Positions 10,962-23,599 of a DNA stretch of 64,000 nt are shown piece by piece; position 1 is the first letter of the stretch; every line of letters starts with the position of its first letter. This DNA is from Apium graveolens (taxonomy: Eukaryota; Streptophyta; Magnoliopsida; Apiales; Apiaceae). The stretch is taken from assembly GCF_009905375.1 (NCBI RefSeq), contig NC_133657.1:64482219-64546218 (forward strand), in the 5' to 3' direction. Below the pieces are notes generated by a model. It made no database searches. It saw only the letters and a program-made list of their open reading frames with translations, and had not been told where the DNA came from. The position numbers and the translations under genes are program-made.

Positions 10962-13327
10962 TTAAGTGTGTTTAGCAACCCAAGCAGTGTTGGGTACTTT
11001 CTTCTTGTTAACTGATTTAGCAGAAATAGAATGAGTTGTTTCAAATAAAATTGAATTCAATGATTGTTGTGCATTTTCCCTATCTGATGTAGACCCAATT
11101 TTTGTTTCTTTAAGATCTACTCTCAGTTTGTGGCAACTCTTCATCACTTTCAAGTTGCAAGGGATACAGTCAAACTTGTCACAGAATGAGTAGGGATCAT
11201 TTGCATTTTCTTCATTGTACTTGCATGCTCCTTCAGCTGGCTTGCTAACAACCTTTTTACAAAGGTGAGTTAGATTATTTACAAAACCACATTTTTCACA
11301 CTTCTTTCTTGGAGCATCTCCAACATAAGCAAAATTATTGCTTTTGTTTATCCCAATTTTCCCATTTCTATTTTCCTTCTTCTTTCTTGCATCTTCAGTC
11401 TTGGTTTCTTTGACAGGTGTCTTGGAGCTTTGTTTATCCATGAGCTTCTCTTCAGCTTTGGAAGATGGAGTTGCTTCTGCATTTTTCTTCTCTTTATCTT
11501 TATTAACAATTTCTTGCTTGATAATCAACTCTTCCTCACTAAAATTTACTTCACATGCCATGAACATAGGTGAATCAACCTTTTTCAGGATGGTTGGAAC
11601 ATTTTCAGCTTTTGTTGCTTTCCTTTTGTCACCTATAGTCTTCTTCTTACTGTTCAAGGCATCATAATCAAGACCAATGGCAATGTTTGCACATGGCTTG
11701 TTTTTCTCATGGTACTGTCCAATTAACTCAGATGCATTCTTGAAGGATTTCAATTTAGCTTCATTCTTTTATAGCTTCTACCTTAGCACTGCTTCAATTT
11801 CACTTGCACACTTGATCTTATTCTTCAGATATGCATTTTCTTGTTTTACAGTTTCAAGCTCTACCAACACAATTCAGTTTCTTGTTTCTCACTTTCAAGC
11901 TTCTCATTTATCTTTGTCAATCTGCTAACTTCTTCATTAGCAACAACCATACTTCTATGAATGTGAAACATTTTTGTCCTCATCTTTTCTACAGTTTCCT
12001 TATATTGACTCACATTTAAATCAATGGTTGTGAGAGTTGGTACCTGTGATTTTGATGAGGATGATTCTCCTTGCTCCAAGGCCATTAAAGCATATTTTCC
12101 AACTTCCTCATCTTCATCATTATCAGAGTCATCCCAACTTTTTCCCTCTACAATATAAGCTTTGCTTTGCTATTTCTTTGGAAGAGCTTCGTACTTTGCT
12201 TCCAGTTCAAGATAATCTTTGTCTTTCTTTGCTTTCTTTGGTTTCCTGCATTCTGTAGCAAAATGGCCTAGTTCATCACAGTTGAAGCACCTTATCTTTG
12301 ATCTGTCAACAAATCCAGTTTTGTAGCCATTTTTGCTATCAGATGTGTACTTCCCTTTTCCTTTCCATTTGTTGTCTTTGTTGAAAGATTGTCCTTTACC
12401 CTTGAAGAATCTTGGCTTCTTTACTCTAATGTTAGAGAACTTTCTTTCCAGATAGGTCATTGACTGATCAAGCTCATCAAGTTCATCTAAGGTGTAGAAC
12501 TCATCTTCTTCCAATTCCAGAATGACCTATTCTTGTGAATCATTTGTTCTTTGCTCACTTGTTGAGGTAGCTGGAGTCTGGGATCTGGGTTCATCATTAA
12601 AAATCTGGATTTCATTAACAATTAGAGCACTTGAACCATCTACAACATGCCCTTGACCAGACCTTAATGATTTCCTTTGAATCATTTCTAGTTCATATGT
12701 TTTCAAGATTCCCTACAGGACTTTCAGAGTTATTATGCTCAAGTCTCTCCCTTCCCTGATTGCTGAGATTTTCTGTTCCAAATGATCAGGGAGAGTAAGC
12801 AAGAACTTCAAGTTCACTTCTTCAGCTTCATAGTATTTGTCATAGAGCTGCAAATCATTTATCAGCTTATTGAACCTTTCAAAAACATCAGTTATACTTT
12901 CTTTTGGCTTGGCCATGAAACCCTCATATTGTGAAATTAGTATCCTTGTTTGATTAGATTTAACTTCCTCAGTTCCCTCAAAGAGTATTTCAATCTTTTC
13001 CCAGATTTGCTTGGCAGTGTCACAGTTGACAATATTGTTGTACATCACATTGTCAAGTGACTCTATCAATATCAATTGCAAGCCACTATCCAGGGAAACT
13101 TTCTCCTTTTCAGGCTCAGTATACTCAGAAGGGTCTTTTGGAGCATAATGAGCTGGAATAACCATATCACCATCTGTTGATTCTTCAACTCTAACCATGG
13201 GAGTGAAGGGCCCATTTTTTGAGAATATGATATAGAGTGGTTTGGCCATCCTGATAAACAATAACATTTTCTTTTTCCAAAGAGTGTAATTAGCTTTATC
13301 AAAGGTAGGAATTTTGATGCTACTGAT
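10962..13327 (-). pseudogene. CopA gag, long form with coiled coil
   Basis: Gag of about 780 residues, broken into frames 12713-13267, 12170-12514, 11861-12085 and 10962-11753. The N-terminal part reads SSIKIPTFDKANYTLWKKK from ~13324. The codon at the family's Met position is ATC (13325-13327), so the start is lost. UBN2-type gag (AKQIWEKIEILFEGTEEV), an intact CX2CX4HX4C knuckle (CFNCDELGHFATEC, ~12250-12290), a Glu/Lys-rich helical stretch (SRLTKINEKLESEKQETEL), and a second knuckle-like motif CEKCGFVNNLTHLC (~11260-11305) with Asn for His. Length and second knuckle suggest the SIRE/Maximus group (inference). Confidence 0.85.
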
Positions 13328-13380
13328 TTTTGTGTGTATTCATTCTTCCAAGATCTTGAATCTGTTTACCTTCAGATTTT

Positions 13381-13392
13381 GCTCTGATACAA
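13381..13392 (-). other. CopA primer binding site (altered)
   Basis: Minus strand TTGTATCAGAGC, one mismatch from the Met-tRNA site TGGTATCAGAGC, two bases from the LTR end at 13395. Confidence 0.8.
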
Positions 13393-13394
13393 CT

Positions 13395-14797
13395 TGTTAG
13401 GAAATGAATAACACACAGAAGGGGGGGTGAATGTGTTTTACTATTTTTATGCTTTTCTTGAGCTTTTTATGGTTGAACAAAGTAAATTAAATCTTGTAGT
13501 GAAGTGTGTTACTGCAGAAATTTAAACATGCAATAATCAAGAACACAGATCTTTCAAAACACACTTAATTTTATATTAAAATTAAGAATGTTTTGCTACA
13601 AAATTTTTAGGCTCTTTGTTGATAAAGAGCTTAGCTTCTTCTTGAGAGTTTTACAAGATTTTCCATTTAAATTGTTACAAGTGAACAAAGGACCAGTGTT
13701 AACTTTATAATTTAGTTAACTGCTGGTTTACACAGTGTACAATAAGAAATGCTATTAACTTTAGCAAACTGTCACTTGTCATTTCCATTTTAGGAAAAGT
13801 GTATCTTCTATTTATGGCTTGGCATATCTTAGCATCCTGTGTTTACTTTGATCTTCCTTTGTTAGTTAATCTTCACCATTGATCTTACACATCCTTCATG
13901 CTGCTTTTTGTAGACTTGTCAATCCAGCTGTTTGGGATTGTTTTTTGATTGTGAATCTTGGATATTGAACTGGTTTTCAAATTGTAGTTTGAGATTTTAC
14001 CTCGAGATCTCCATTTGGTATATAGAGAACTTGACACCTCGATAAGTATATTGGCTTATCGAGATATCTAATACTCCACAGTTAATTTGACTTGTAGAGG
14101 TCTCTAAGTTCTCTATAAGAGAATTTGGCTTGTCGAGATCTCTAGTCTTCATATCTTCACTTTGACTTATCGATATCTCTGAGTTCTCTAGCGGTTTATT
14201 GACTTATCGATAACTCAGAGTTCTCTAGTCAAATTTGACTTATCGAAAACTCAGAATTCTCTAGTGAATTTTGGCTTATCGATATCTCTGAGTTCTCTAG
14301 TGGAATTTGACTTATCGATAACTCAGAGTTCTCTAATGAATGTTGACTTGTCGATAAATCTGAGTTATCTAGTGAAGAAATAACTTGTCGATATCTCCAA
14401 TCTTCATATCTTCAATTTGGCTTGTCGATATCTCTCTCTGAGTTCTCTATAAGCTTTTCTGACTTCTAGATAAGTCATTCGGAGTTATCGAGTGACTTCT
14501 CTATAACACTAAATCTGTGACTTTTAGAGATCTTTGACTTAGAATATTTTTATCCAAACATATTTATTCAACTCCAAGCTTCTTCATAATTCTTCTGAGG
14601 CATGATCTTCTTGATCTTCTTCCAGATAGAATCCTTAGGCTTGATACCTGTTTAAACAAAAAGACTTCAGTCTACTCTTTTACATTTTTACAGACTTTAA
14701 ATATTACAAGTATAAATGCAAACTAAGTTTACAATATAACTTACTTAGGGTTGTCAATTTGACTTAGTATTGTTAAAGTACAGGCATGTTTTGCACA
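13395..14797 (-). repeat. CopA 5' LTR
   Basis: About 1,403 bp; on the plus strand it begins TGTTAGG and ends TTGCACA. Near its transcript-end side it carries the G-run GGGGGGGTGAATG (13421-13433), i.e. CATTCACCCCCC in sense, shared with the other copia LTRs here. The array at 14039-14500 is inside it. The right boundary is set from where GypA LTR sequence resumes (AATAAATATTTCAG); it may be off by 2-3 bases. Confidence 0.8.
14039..14500 (-). repeat. CopA LTR minisatellite, ~36-bp unit
   Basis: About ten imperfect units of the form GACTTATCGATAACTCAG followed by AGTTCTCTAGT. Half the units have ATATCTCTGAG where others have ATAACTCAGAG. Each unit contains the palindrome TATCGATA or a one-base variant. 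The array lies in the promoter-distal (U3-side) half of the LTR; repeated enhancer boxes are known there in tobacco Tnt1 and Tto1. Confidence 0.85.
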
Positions 14798-16094
14798 ATA
14801 AATATTTCAGAATTATTTATAATATAAATTAATTAATTAAATAATTAATTAATGAATTTATAAAATAAATAAAACTAATTTTATAATTAAAAAAATAAAA
14901 GTAAAATAATTTTCAAAAAACAGTTTTATAAAAACAATTTTGGGGAAAAAAGAATCAAAACCGGGTACAAACTGGGTTTTGATTCGTGTTGGCAAGAACA
15001 GAAATGGGTCGCCAACCGGTCTGAACTCCGGCGATGTTGCCCAGTTTTCGGCGACCAAAATCCGGCTAAAACAGGAATGGTTTGAACTGATTTTCAGAGG
15101 GTTTTCATTTTATATCAACATAGCAACATTATACTGCCATCAACGACACCAAACGATCCCTGAGTCGTGATTTCCGGCTAAAAACCCAAAGAACTCCGGT
15201 GAACTGCTGCATATTCCGACGAAGTCGATTTCAGGCCAAACCACGAACCATTTGTACTCGTTTTTACATGGAATCGATTGTAAACTTATTTCTAAACATT
15301 AATCAACTAAAAAAACATCTTAGTAACCCCTAGAACAATATTCTGATCAAAACCGACTTAAAATCCGTCCAAACTCCGATCTGCCTAAATATTATATTAA
15401 AATTCATGTTCCATATATCAAAATAAAGATTATAACATGTATAATAAAACCCCTATGCTCAAACATATTTCAGTTTCCTCTAAAATAAAAAATGATCAAA
15501 CAAAAAATCACATAAACCCTAGATAACATACTATCAATTCAAGCAATCGTTTATGAAATTCATTAGCATGAATCGATCAGAAATTATCATACAAAGTTAT
15601 TCATAACATCAATTTCACCTTATAACCCCAGAATCAAAAAGACCCAATTCGGGTATAAACCCTAGATATTAAAATTAAAAAATAACGAATCAAAACTTGA
15701 AATTGATACTAGAAATTGAAAGAACATATCAAGGGGATCAATTTGAGTACTCACATCGATCGATTTGATGCTCATAAATGCTCCAAATCACGAATTGATT
15801 CTTCGGCCCGATTTCAAACCCGACCCGTTCTTCAGAGAATTTCAGAAATTTTACAGAATTTTTGATAATTAATTAATAATAATTAAATAAAAATTAAACT
15901 ATTTACAGTAAGAAAATTAATACTCCTAATTAAAATTAAGGCCTTAATTATACATCTATTAAAATTAATTGGCCCCTAATTTTATAATTTTTGAGTATTA
16001 ATTTTTAATTTTTAAATATTTAATATATACAATATATATGCCAAAAAATCCCAAAAATTGTGAATAATTCAAAAATGCAAAGAAATGGTATATT

Positions 16095-19000
16095 TGTATA
16101 ACACTCGTAAATTTTTGAATTATTTAAATGTGTAAATATTAAATAATTAAATAAATAAAATATTTGTATGGGTTCCGTCAGATGAATATTATTTTGTTAT
16201 TAATTCTATGTGATCGTTGGTGTTGAGGATCATTTGTGTAATTAATTATGAGCTGTGTTGTTTTGTTTTTATATTTCAAAGTGATTTATTTCAAGATTTA
16301 TTTTCATATATACTTGGATTATCTTTAAAATCATTTTGTTTATTGCTTTATAATTTTATTTATTATTTTTAAGATTTTATAAAAGTTAGAAATCAATATT
16401 TTATTGATTATTTATCTTCAAATGATTTTCTGATAACATTTATTTGTAAATTCAGTATTAAATTCCTGAATGTTTGAAAAATTACGAAATTCATATTTTA
16501 TTTAGTTTGGAATATTTCGAGAATTTTAAAATTATTTTTGGAATTTTTGGGATTAAATTTAACCGCACGTCTGTTCGTTAATTTAAAAAATACGGGTCCA
16601 ATGCACGTTTTAAAAATAATTTAAAATTCTGAAAATTTTAGTTTATTAACTCTTGTTTCTTTCGAGAATTTTTAAATTTCTCAGGTAAATTTTTGGATTA
16701 TTTCTTTCCGTAAATTATTTGTTAAATTGTTATATGTCGGTACAAATATAGATTTTTTTCGGAGTAACTAAACAGATAACTACTCCCTTCTTTTATCCTA
16801 TCTCCTGTGTAGCTCTCTCTCTCAATTCTTCATCTTTCTCTCTCGTTGATTCTCTCCGCGACTCTCCCTCTCAATTGATTTTTCAGTCTCTCCCCTTTCT
16901 TTTACCCTCTTTACCTGTTCATCCCTCACCTCCCGTTGCTTCTCCCCGGTAAATGATTACAGCCGTGTGTGTTCTTTTCTCCGCCACCCCTTTTGTTTTC
17001 CGGTAAGAGGTTGGTGGCGGTTGTGCGTGGTTTCGGTGGTGCGTTGATTGTATGAGTGTGTGTTATCTGCGTGTGTGTGTTATCTCTGTGTGTGTGTATC
17101 ATGTTTCTATGTGTGTGCGTTTGGGGATATTGGTTCCGGTATATTGCTTGATTCCGGCCATTTTCTGATGGCGGGGTCTTCGTTTTGGCCGCCTGTTCTG
17201 TGTTGTTAGTACACGCGCGTGCGTGTGCTATTTTATTTTAATTTATTTAATTCTCTTCTGAAAATTATGAATGAATTAATTGGTATTTGGTGCGATTAAA
17301 TTGTTAAATTTATCGGTGAAATTCGTGTTGGAAACCCGAATTTACCGGGCACCCGCGAATTTTACCGCCATCGGCGATGAGCCTCGATGAGCCGACGGTG
17401 GACGATGATGAATATTTCTGATTCCTACGAGTTAAAATATAAAATACGAATAAAAAAGGTATAAAATGCGAATTGTAATTAATAATTGTATTTGAATTGG
17501 CGTTTGGGAATTTGCGGATGTTGGTTTGTTGTTGTGGTTGTGTAATTGATTTGGTTTGACGTCGAATTGTTCGACGGGATAGTCCGATAAATAAAAGAAG
17601 TGCTGCCCGATTTTCGGGAAATGAAATTACGGATATAGGGAGCATATCCAGTAATTATCAGGATATCGAGCAATTATATATAAATATTTCATACGAACCT
17701 GTTTATACGTGGTGGTGAAACAGTTTGCCAAAACCAATAACCCTAATTTCGTAAAATGACGAGTATACATATTTTCTGAAAACGAACACCGAACCGACTT
17801 TCGAGAACGTGAACCCTAACTGATATGTGCAATATAATAATGCGTATGTTACGAGTCAGGATTTGTTAACTTACGGGTAGATTGTTAGCGAGGATATGTC
17901 AAGCATATTCGGACGTCTAATTTAGGGTATTTCGGTTCTGTAGGTTCCAATCGAAATCCCGAGCATCCCGGTCAGTGCAAAGCTAGCCAGTAATAGCTGT
18001 TAAAGCGTATTAAGGCAAGTACCCCTGACCATATCTTTATGGTTCAGTAATATATGATTAAGTGTTGATTTAAATTACGTACTGGAATAGAATGTTTTAA
18101 GTTATGTATTCCATGTGATTCAATTATTTTGTTAACTGATGTTTGGGGGAAAAGTAACTTCTAAAAATACCTATCTCTAAATTTTGAATAAAATGAAAAT
18201 ATTTTGGAAAATGTGTTGTGATAGAATTGTTTTGAAAAGAGATAGGTAAGTGGTTTGGAAAACTGGATAAAGTAGATCAGATAATTGGATGAGCGTGCGC
18301 AAGGGCCGTAACGGCTAGGAAGAAAGCGTAAGAGGTGAAGTGGTTGCGCACCCTATTGAAACCACTTAGTCCAATGTGAAAGGGACCTAGCTAGTCTCTG
18401 AGTTTCAGAACAAGTTTCATGGAATGGCAGATGGAGTCGTCCTATGGTGATAGCCTGATCAGCTGTCTCACCAGGGATCATCCAATACATTCATATCTGA
18501 GCGAGATTTTGTGGTTTCCGTAACTGAACAAATGATTTTAGGTCCCCGTAACGGGACAAATGGTTTTATGGTTCCTGTAATGGAACGGAAGATTTGGAAA
18601 TGAAAGTAGCATGCTAAAACTGAACTCTGGTATTCACACAGCACAACTAATGAAATGTTTTACAGAGCATGTTAGTTATTGATATCCAGTTTATACCTGT
18701 TTTTACTTATTTTCCATAAACGAGTTATGATTTCTGTTCCTATAATAGTTTATTATAAACTGTTTTGATTATTATTCATGTAGTGGTACTGCTGAGCGAT
18801 TGATCACTCACTCTTGCAAAACATTTTGTATATCTTTTATTGCAGATGCCTAATAGATCTTTCTGTCTTAGAAAGGGCCAGAGTCCAGTTCCTCCTGTAT
18901 CGAGCTCCTCTAAATGTGTTGTGTCAGACCAGGTGTGGTCAGTGAGTTGCTGTAGAAAGTTAGTTATGTCAGGTTGTTTTCAATAAGTTGGTTTGTAATA

Positions 19001-19148
19001 GGTATGTAACCTAAATTATACTTGAACCTGGAATAGATCTTGTGAAGGGGTTGTTTATATTGAAATAAAAGTGAGTTGATTGTATTATATTTGCAGTTTG
19101 ATATTATTAGTGACGTCAACTCCTGACCCCGGGGTTGAGGTCATCACA
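16095..19148 (+). repeat. Solo LTR (~3.05 kb) of another gypsy family
   Basis: Starts TGTATAACACTCG and ends GGTCATCACA, interrupting GypA LTR sequence that is continuous at ~38310-38330. No internal region, primer site or purine tract lies beside it, so it is a solo LTR left by LTR-LTR recombination. A pyrimidine-rich tract (16800-16920) and a GT-repeat region (17055-17120) lie in the middle. The terminal block (CTGACCCCGGGGTTGAGG, ~19121) resembles the ends of the GypC and GypA LTRs. Target duplication is imperfect (ATATT versus CAATT). No gene seen. Confidence 0.8.
18513..18592 (+). repeat. Short tandem repeat in solo LTR
   Basis: Three imperfect ~28-bp units beginning GGTTTCCGTAACTGAAC (18513), GGTCCCCGTAACGGGAC (18541) and GGTTCCTGTAATGGAAC (18570). 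Each is itself a small inverted repeat: GGTTCC...GGAAC and GGTCCC...GGGAC co-vary, keeping complementarity. Confidence 0.7.
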
Positions 19149-19555
19149 ATTTGAAAGTCCTATAATTTTATAAAATTAAAAAAAGTGATTTTTGTGGGGG
19201 GTTTTAACACTCAATGGGGCCCGGAAAAGTCAATTTTCGCGAAATAAGAAAATTTATAAAATATCTAGATGTTCAGAATAATGTGATGGTACAAGCCGTT
19301 CTAAGAAAAATAAGGCCAATAAATTTATTTGAAATATCAACTATTAAAGCATAGTTCGGGTCGTATAACTTTTGTTACGAAGGCTTAAAATACGAAAAAA
19401 TATCCGATAAATACCCATAAATATCTTGACGATACTAAATATACGTAGCACATAGCAGTTAGGGTTTTATAACTAATTACACATAAATGACATAATAAAA
19501 CATATAATTAATCTTTATTACGATATAATGCATGCTTAATTTCCTAGTTGTTACA

Positions 19556-21800
19556 AACTCCATGTCGCATCACAATTTCTTTGAGATATAAGTGCGCTAA
19601 CTTGTCAAGCGAAAATCTTTCGTTGATTGGGAGAAAATGTGATGACTTCATTAATCTGTCTATAATAACCCATATTGCATCATGATTTGCCCTAGTTCTT
19701 GGAAGTCCTACTACGAAATCCATCGCCAAATGTTCCCATTTCCATTTCGGAATATCCCGTGGCTGTAATAATCTGCTTGGACGTTGATGCTCTGCTTCGA
19801 CTCATTGGCATGTATAACATTTACTTACCCATTCTGCTATTTCTTTCTTCATGTCTGGCCACCAAAAGTTTTCTTTCGGATCTCGATACATCTTTGTGCT
19901 CCATGGATGAATGGAATATCTTGAGTTATGAGCGTCTCGTTAGATTTCTTCTTTCGATTCTAGTACATTAGGTACCTAGATTCTCGAGGAAAATCGTAGA
20001 ATTCCCTTATCATCTTTCTGACTTGTAATTTCTTCTCCTGTTAAGCTGTCATTTTCATGGCTCATTATTTCATCTTGACATCTTCAGATCTTTTCCAACA
20101 GCTCTGGCTGAAATGTCATTGCATAATTCATTTCAGTGGATTCTTCTGGGATACTAACCTCAATCTCTAATTTCTCAAATTCTTCGACCAATTCTTGTGA
20201 AGAAGTTAACATATTCAATCTTTCTTTTCTTCTTAGCGCATCTGCTATAATGTTTGCTTTTCCTGGATGATAGTTGATTGATACATCATAGTCCTTGATT
20301 AATTCTAGCCATCGTCGCTGTCTCATGTTGAGTTCCTTCTGCGTAAAAATATACTTCAGACTTTGGTGATCAGTATAAATTTCAGACTTCTCACCGTAAA
20401 GATAATATCTCCAAAGTTTTAGTGCGAACACAATTGCAGCTAATTCCAGGTCATGCGTCGGATATTTCTGTTGATGAGGTTTTAATTATCTAGAAGCGTA
20501 TGCGATCACATTACCATGTTGCATCAATACGCATCCAGGTCCTCGGTAGGAGGCGTTGCTGTAAATAACAAAATCTCTTTGACCGTCCGGTAGCACTAAT
20601 ACAGGTACAGTCACCAATCGGTTCTTTAATTCTTGAAAACTTTCCTCACATATCTCATCTCATAAGAAATTTTCATTTTTTTTGCGTCAATTTAGTTAAT
20701 GGCGTAGCTATCTTTGCAAAATCCTTAACGAATTTTCTGTAATAACCGGCCAATCCCAAGAAACTTCTGACTTCTATCGGTGTCTTTGGTCTTTCCCAGT
20801 TCAAAACAGCTTCAATCTTTGCTGGATCGACTTTAATTCTTTCAATACTAATTATATAGCCTAGAAATTATACTTCTCTTAACCAAAACTCGCATTTTGA
20901 AAATTTCACGAAAAGCTGTTCTCTTCTTAAGATTTCTAAAGCGATTCTGAGATGCTCGGCATGTTCTTCCTCGGTCTTTGAATAAATCAAGATGTCATCA
21001 ATTAATATAATTACAAATTTGTCCAAGTATTTCTTGAAAACTCTATTCATCAAATCCATGAATGCTGCTGGTGTATTGGTCAAACTGAATGCCATTACGA
21101 GGAACTCATAGTGTCCATATATGGTATGAAAAACAGTTTTGGGAATATCTTCGGTTTTAGTATTCTATTAATGATAACCCGACCTCAAATCAATCTTAAA
21201 AAACCATGCTTCTCCTTTCAGTTGATCAAATAAATCATCAATCCTTGGTAAATGATACTTATTCTTGATAGTTAACTTATTCAACTCACGATAATCGATA
21301 CATAATCGTATGTTACCATCCTTCTTCTTAACAAACACTACCGGTGCACCCCATGGTGATACACTAGGTCTTATAATTCCTCGGTCCAAAAGATCTTGTA
21401 ATTGCGTAGCCAGCTCATTCATTTCAACTAGTGTCATTCGATATGGAGCTTTCGAAACTGGTTCCGTGTTTGGCGCCAAATTAATAGTAAACTCAATTTC
21501 TCGATCCGGCGGTAATCTTGGGGGTTCATCTGGAAAGACATCAGGAAATTCACACACAATGGAAATGTCTTCAATTCTTGGACTTTCCATTTCAGTATCC
21601 AATACATAGGCTAAATAAGTTTTACATCCTTCGCGTAGCAATCGTTTAGTCTGCATCATCGTCAGGAACCTCTTCCTCTGTTTCTCACCTCTAAATATTA
21701 CTGTTGCATTATCCGCAGTTTGCAATTTCACTTTCTTATTTGCACAATCGATTTGAGCATTATGAACGACAAACCAATCCATTCCTAAAATAACATCAAA
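19556..21800 (-). pseudogene. GypA pol: reverse transcriptase, RNase H, truncated integrase
   Basis: [73 protein letters not shown] (frame 21168-21782); after a frame break, [20 protein letters not shown] and the catalytic [10 protein letters not shown] (20868-21095). RNase H: DFVIYSNASYRGPGCVL (~20560), [16 protein letters not shown] and [11 protein letters not shown] (20084-20431). Integrase: MDFVVGLPRTRANHDAIWVIIDRL to LKEIVMRHGV (19556-19729), i.e. only up to just before the second catalytic Asp. Downstream integrase, any chromodomain and the purine tract are missing: codons run directly into the LTR at 19555. Several stops in the RT-RNase H connection (20440-20870). Confidence 0.9.
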
Positions 21801-23224
21801 TTATTCTAACTTGAAAGGTATCAAGTTAACAGAGAAGTGACGTCCCGTTTTTTTGATATCACACTCTGGACATCCCCGATCTACGGGAACTTGGTCGTCA
21901 TTCGCTAATTTTATAATTAACGTCTCACCCAACCGTTGAATTTCATAGCATATCTTATCAATAAATTCTTCGGAAATAAAAGATTTTGTTGCTCCAGAAT
22001 CAATCAATACTTTTGCGTCTATGGAGTTCACAGAAAGCTTACCTGCAACCACACTTGGATTCTGCACAGCTTCCTTCATTGTCATATTAAAAGTCATTGC
22101 CTTAGGTTGATTCTTCTGCGGTGGTGGAGGTAATGCCAATATTCTCGGAACACTGGCTGCCATCGCTGGTCTTCTACAATCCCGGGCAACATGCCCTTTA
22201 TTCCCGCACTGGAAATATGTAACATCTATCTTCCCTGTTGGGCACTCATTGGAGTAGTGCCCTTTCTGTTTACACCTGAAGCATGTCATATTTTCCTTGT
22301 TACAGACGCCCGCATGCTTCTGACCACATGTCTTACAATATGGCAGTGGCAGTCTGGTAATTCTTTGCTGATTTGGAGCTGGGAAATGATTACCCGTCCT
22401 CTGATTACCTTGCTCCGACCTTTTGAAATTTTTATTTGTCCGGGCTTGAAATCTCGGATTTTTGTTGAAACGGTTGTAAATACTTCCTTGTCCTTTTTCT
22501 TTCTGGGAAAATTCACTTTCTCCTTCAATAATCATGGCCTTTTGAACCACGACCGTATATGTTGTCAGCTCAAATACTGTCACTCTACCGTGAATCCATG
22601 GTTTCAGTCCTTGCTGGAATCTCTTGGCCCGTTTTTCTTCAGTGTCTACTTGTTCTGGAACAAACCTAGCCAACTCAGTAAACTTGGCTTCATATTCAGT
22701 CACCGACATATTTCCCTGTTTCAATTCCAAGAACTTGATTTCCATTTGATTCTTCATATATTGGGGAAAATACTTTTTCAGAAACAGCTCAGTGAACCTA
22801 TCCCAAGTTACGATACCATCACCTTCTAAAGCCTTTTTGGATTCCCACTAGTAGTTAGCTTCTCCCTTCAAAAAATAACTAGAGAAGTTAGTCTTCTGGT
22901 CCAATTCCACTTTCACTAGTATGAACGTTTTTCTATCTCTTTCAATTACGCTTTAGCCTTAGTAGGATCTGTTGAGCCCTCAAATTCTGGAGGCTTTACT
23001 GATTGAAACTGTTTAAAATTAACGGCAGGCACAACTGGTGGTACTTGTGGTTTAAGACAAGGTGGTTGCTGTAACATCTGCTGTTGAAACTATTGTTATT
23101 GCTGCTGCATCATTACCATTTGTTATTGTATTAGATGGAACATTTGATCCATATGGTGGTTATTGTTTTGTCCCTTAGTGTTATCATAAGAAGTCTCAGT
23201 TCTGGACTTTCTTTTTGGTGTCAT
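21801..23224 (-). pseudogene. GypA gag-protease
   Basis: Gag start MTPKRKSRTETS at 23222-23224, then a Gln/Met-rich stretch with stops (e.g. TAA for CAA near 23130). Retrotransposon gag domain in the frame 21801-22757 (EYEAKFTELARFVPEQVDTEE). Three zinc-knuckle motifs: CKTCGQKHAGVC, CFRCKQKGHYSNEC (intact CCHC) and YFQCGNKGHVARDC (first Cys lost). Aspartic protease VLIDSGATKSFIS with DSGAT at 21987-22001. One in-frame TAA (21801-21803) separates it from the rest of pol ([10 protein letters not shown]), so gag and pol were one frame. Confidence 0.9.
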
Positions 23225-23599
23225 TGTTCTGATAATAAAATAAACAGTTCTTTTAATAATTTGTTAAATAGTTGAGAGTAGATAAATAAATAATTTAGCT
23301 TGTATTAAAACAAGAAATTCAAGCAATTTAAAATTTTAAACAAATTGTTTGAAATAATTTAACATTTTAAATAAATAGTCTGAACAATATCATTTTAAAC
23401 CTTTCATTTATCTTTTCAGAATTAAACAGAATTTAAAAATAGTAAAGTAAATGTAAATGCTGTAAAGACTGAAAATTAAATAAATAAAAGAAAAGAGGTT
23501 GAAAAAGGTTTATTTTATGAAACTACACTAGCATCAGATGTTAATGCTTGATACAAAAGGGTCTGTCTCAACTGCTGCTCATATACATCAAAACTATGA
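23225..23599 (-). other. GypA spacer between upstream ORF and gag
   Basis: AT-rich, no coding capacity seen on either strand. It could be an intron or a leader between the two reading frames. Confidence 0.5.

Larger units (their letters stand above)
1..14797 (-). mobile_element. CopA: Ty1/copia element, minus strand, 3' end outside window
   Basis: Copia order on the minus strand: 5' LTR (13395-14797), primer site, gag, protease, integrase, then reverse transcriptase and RNase H running off the left edge. The integrase region is split at 1425/9433 by CopB. The very long gag with a second zinc-knuckle-like motif resembles the SIRE/Maximus lineage (inference). CopA itself lies inside GypA's 3' LTR: sequence just right of 14797 aligns with GypA's other LTR from about 26400 onward. 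Confidence 0.9.
14798..19555 (-). repeat. GypA 3' LTR, partial, split by solo LTR
   Basis: Segments 14798-16094 and 19149-19555 belong together: the same sequence is continuous at 37589-38714 in the other LTR (for example TTTGTGGGG then GGGGCCCGGAAA at ~19190-19220 and ~38360-38390). It ends GTTACA at 19555, i.e. TGTAAC on the minus strand, exactly where integrase sequence stops. The other end is cut by CopA. No genes; the small frames at 14858-15170 are not supported. Confidence 0.85.

Noticed and set aside
14039..14500. CRISPR-like array
   Set aside because: Units are imperfect, spacers are not unique fixed-length sequences, and it sits inside a plant LTR.
16095..19148. Possible host gene with CT-rich 5' leader
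   Set aside because: No coding frame; it starts TG, ends CA and splits a GypA LTR, so it is a solo LTR.
22191..22829. 212-residue plus-strand frame
   Set aside because: Lies exactly opposite the GypA gag with its zinc knuckles and has no recognisable content; a shadow frame.
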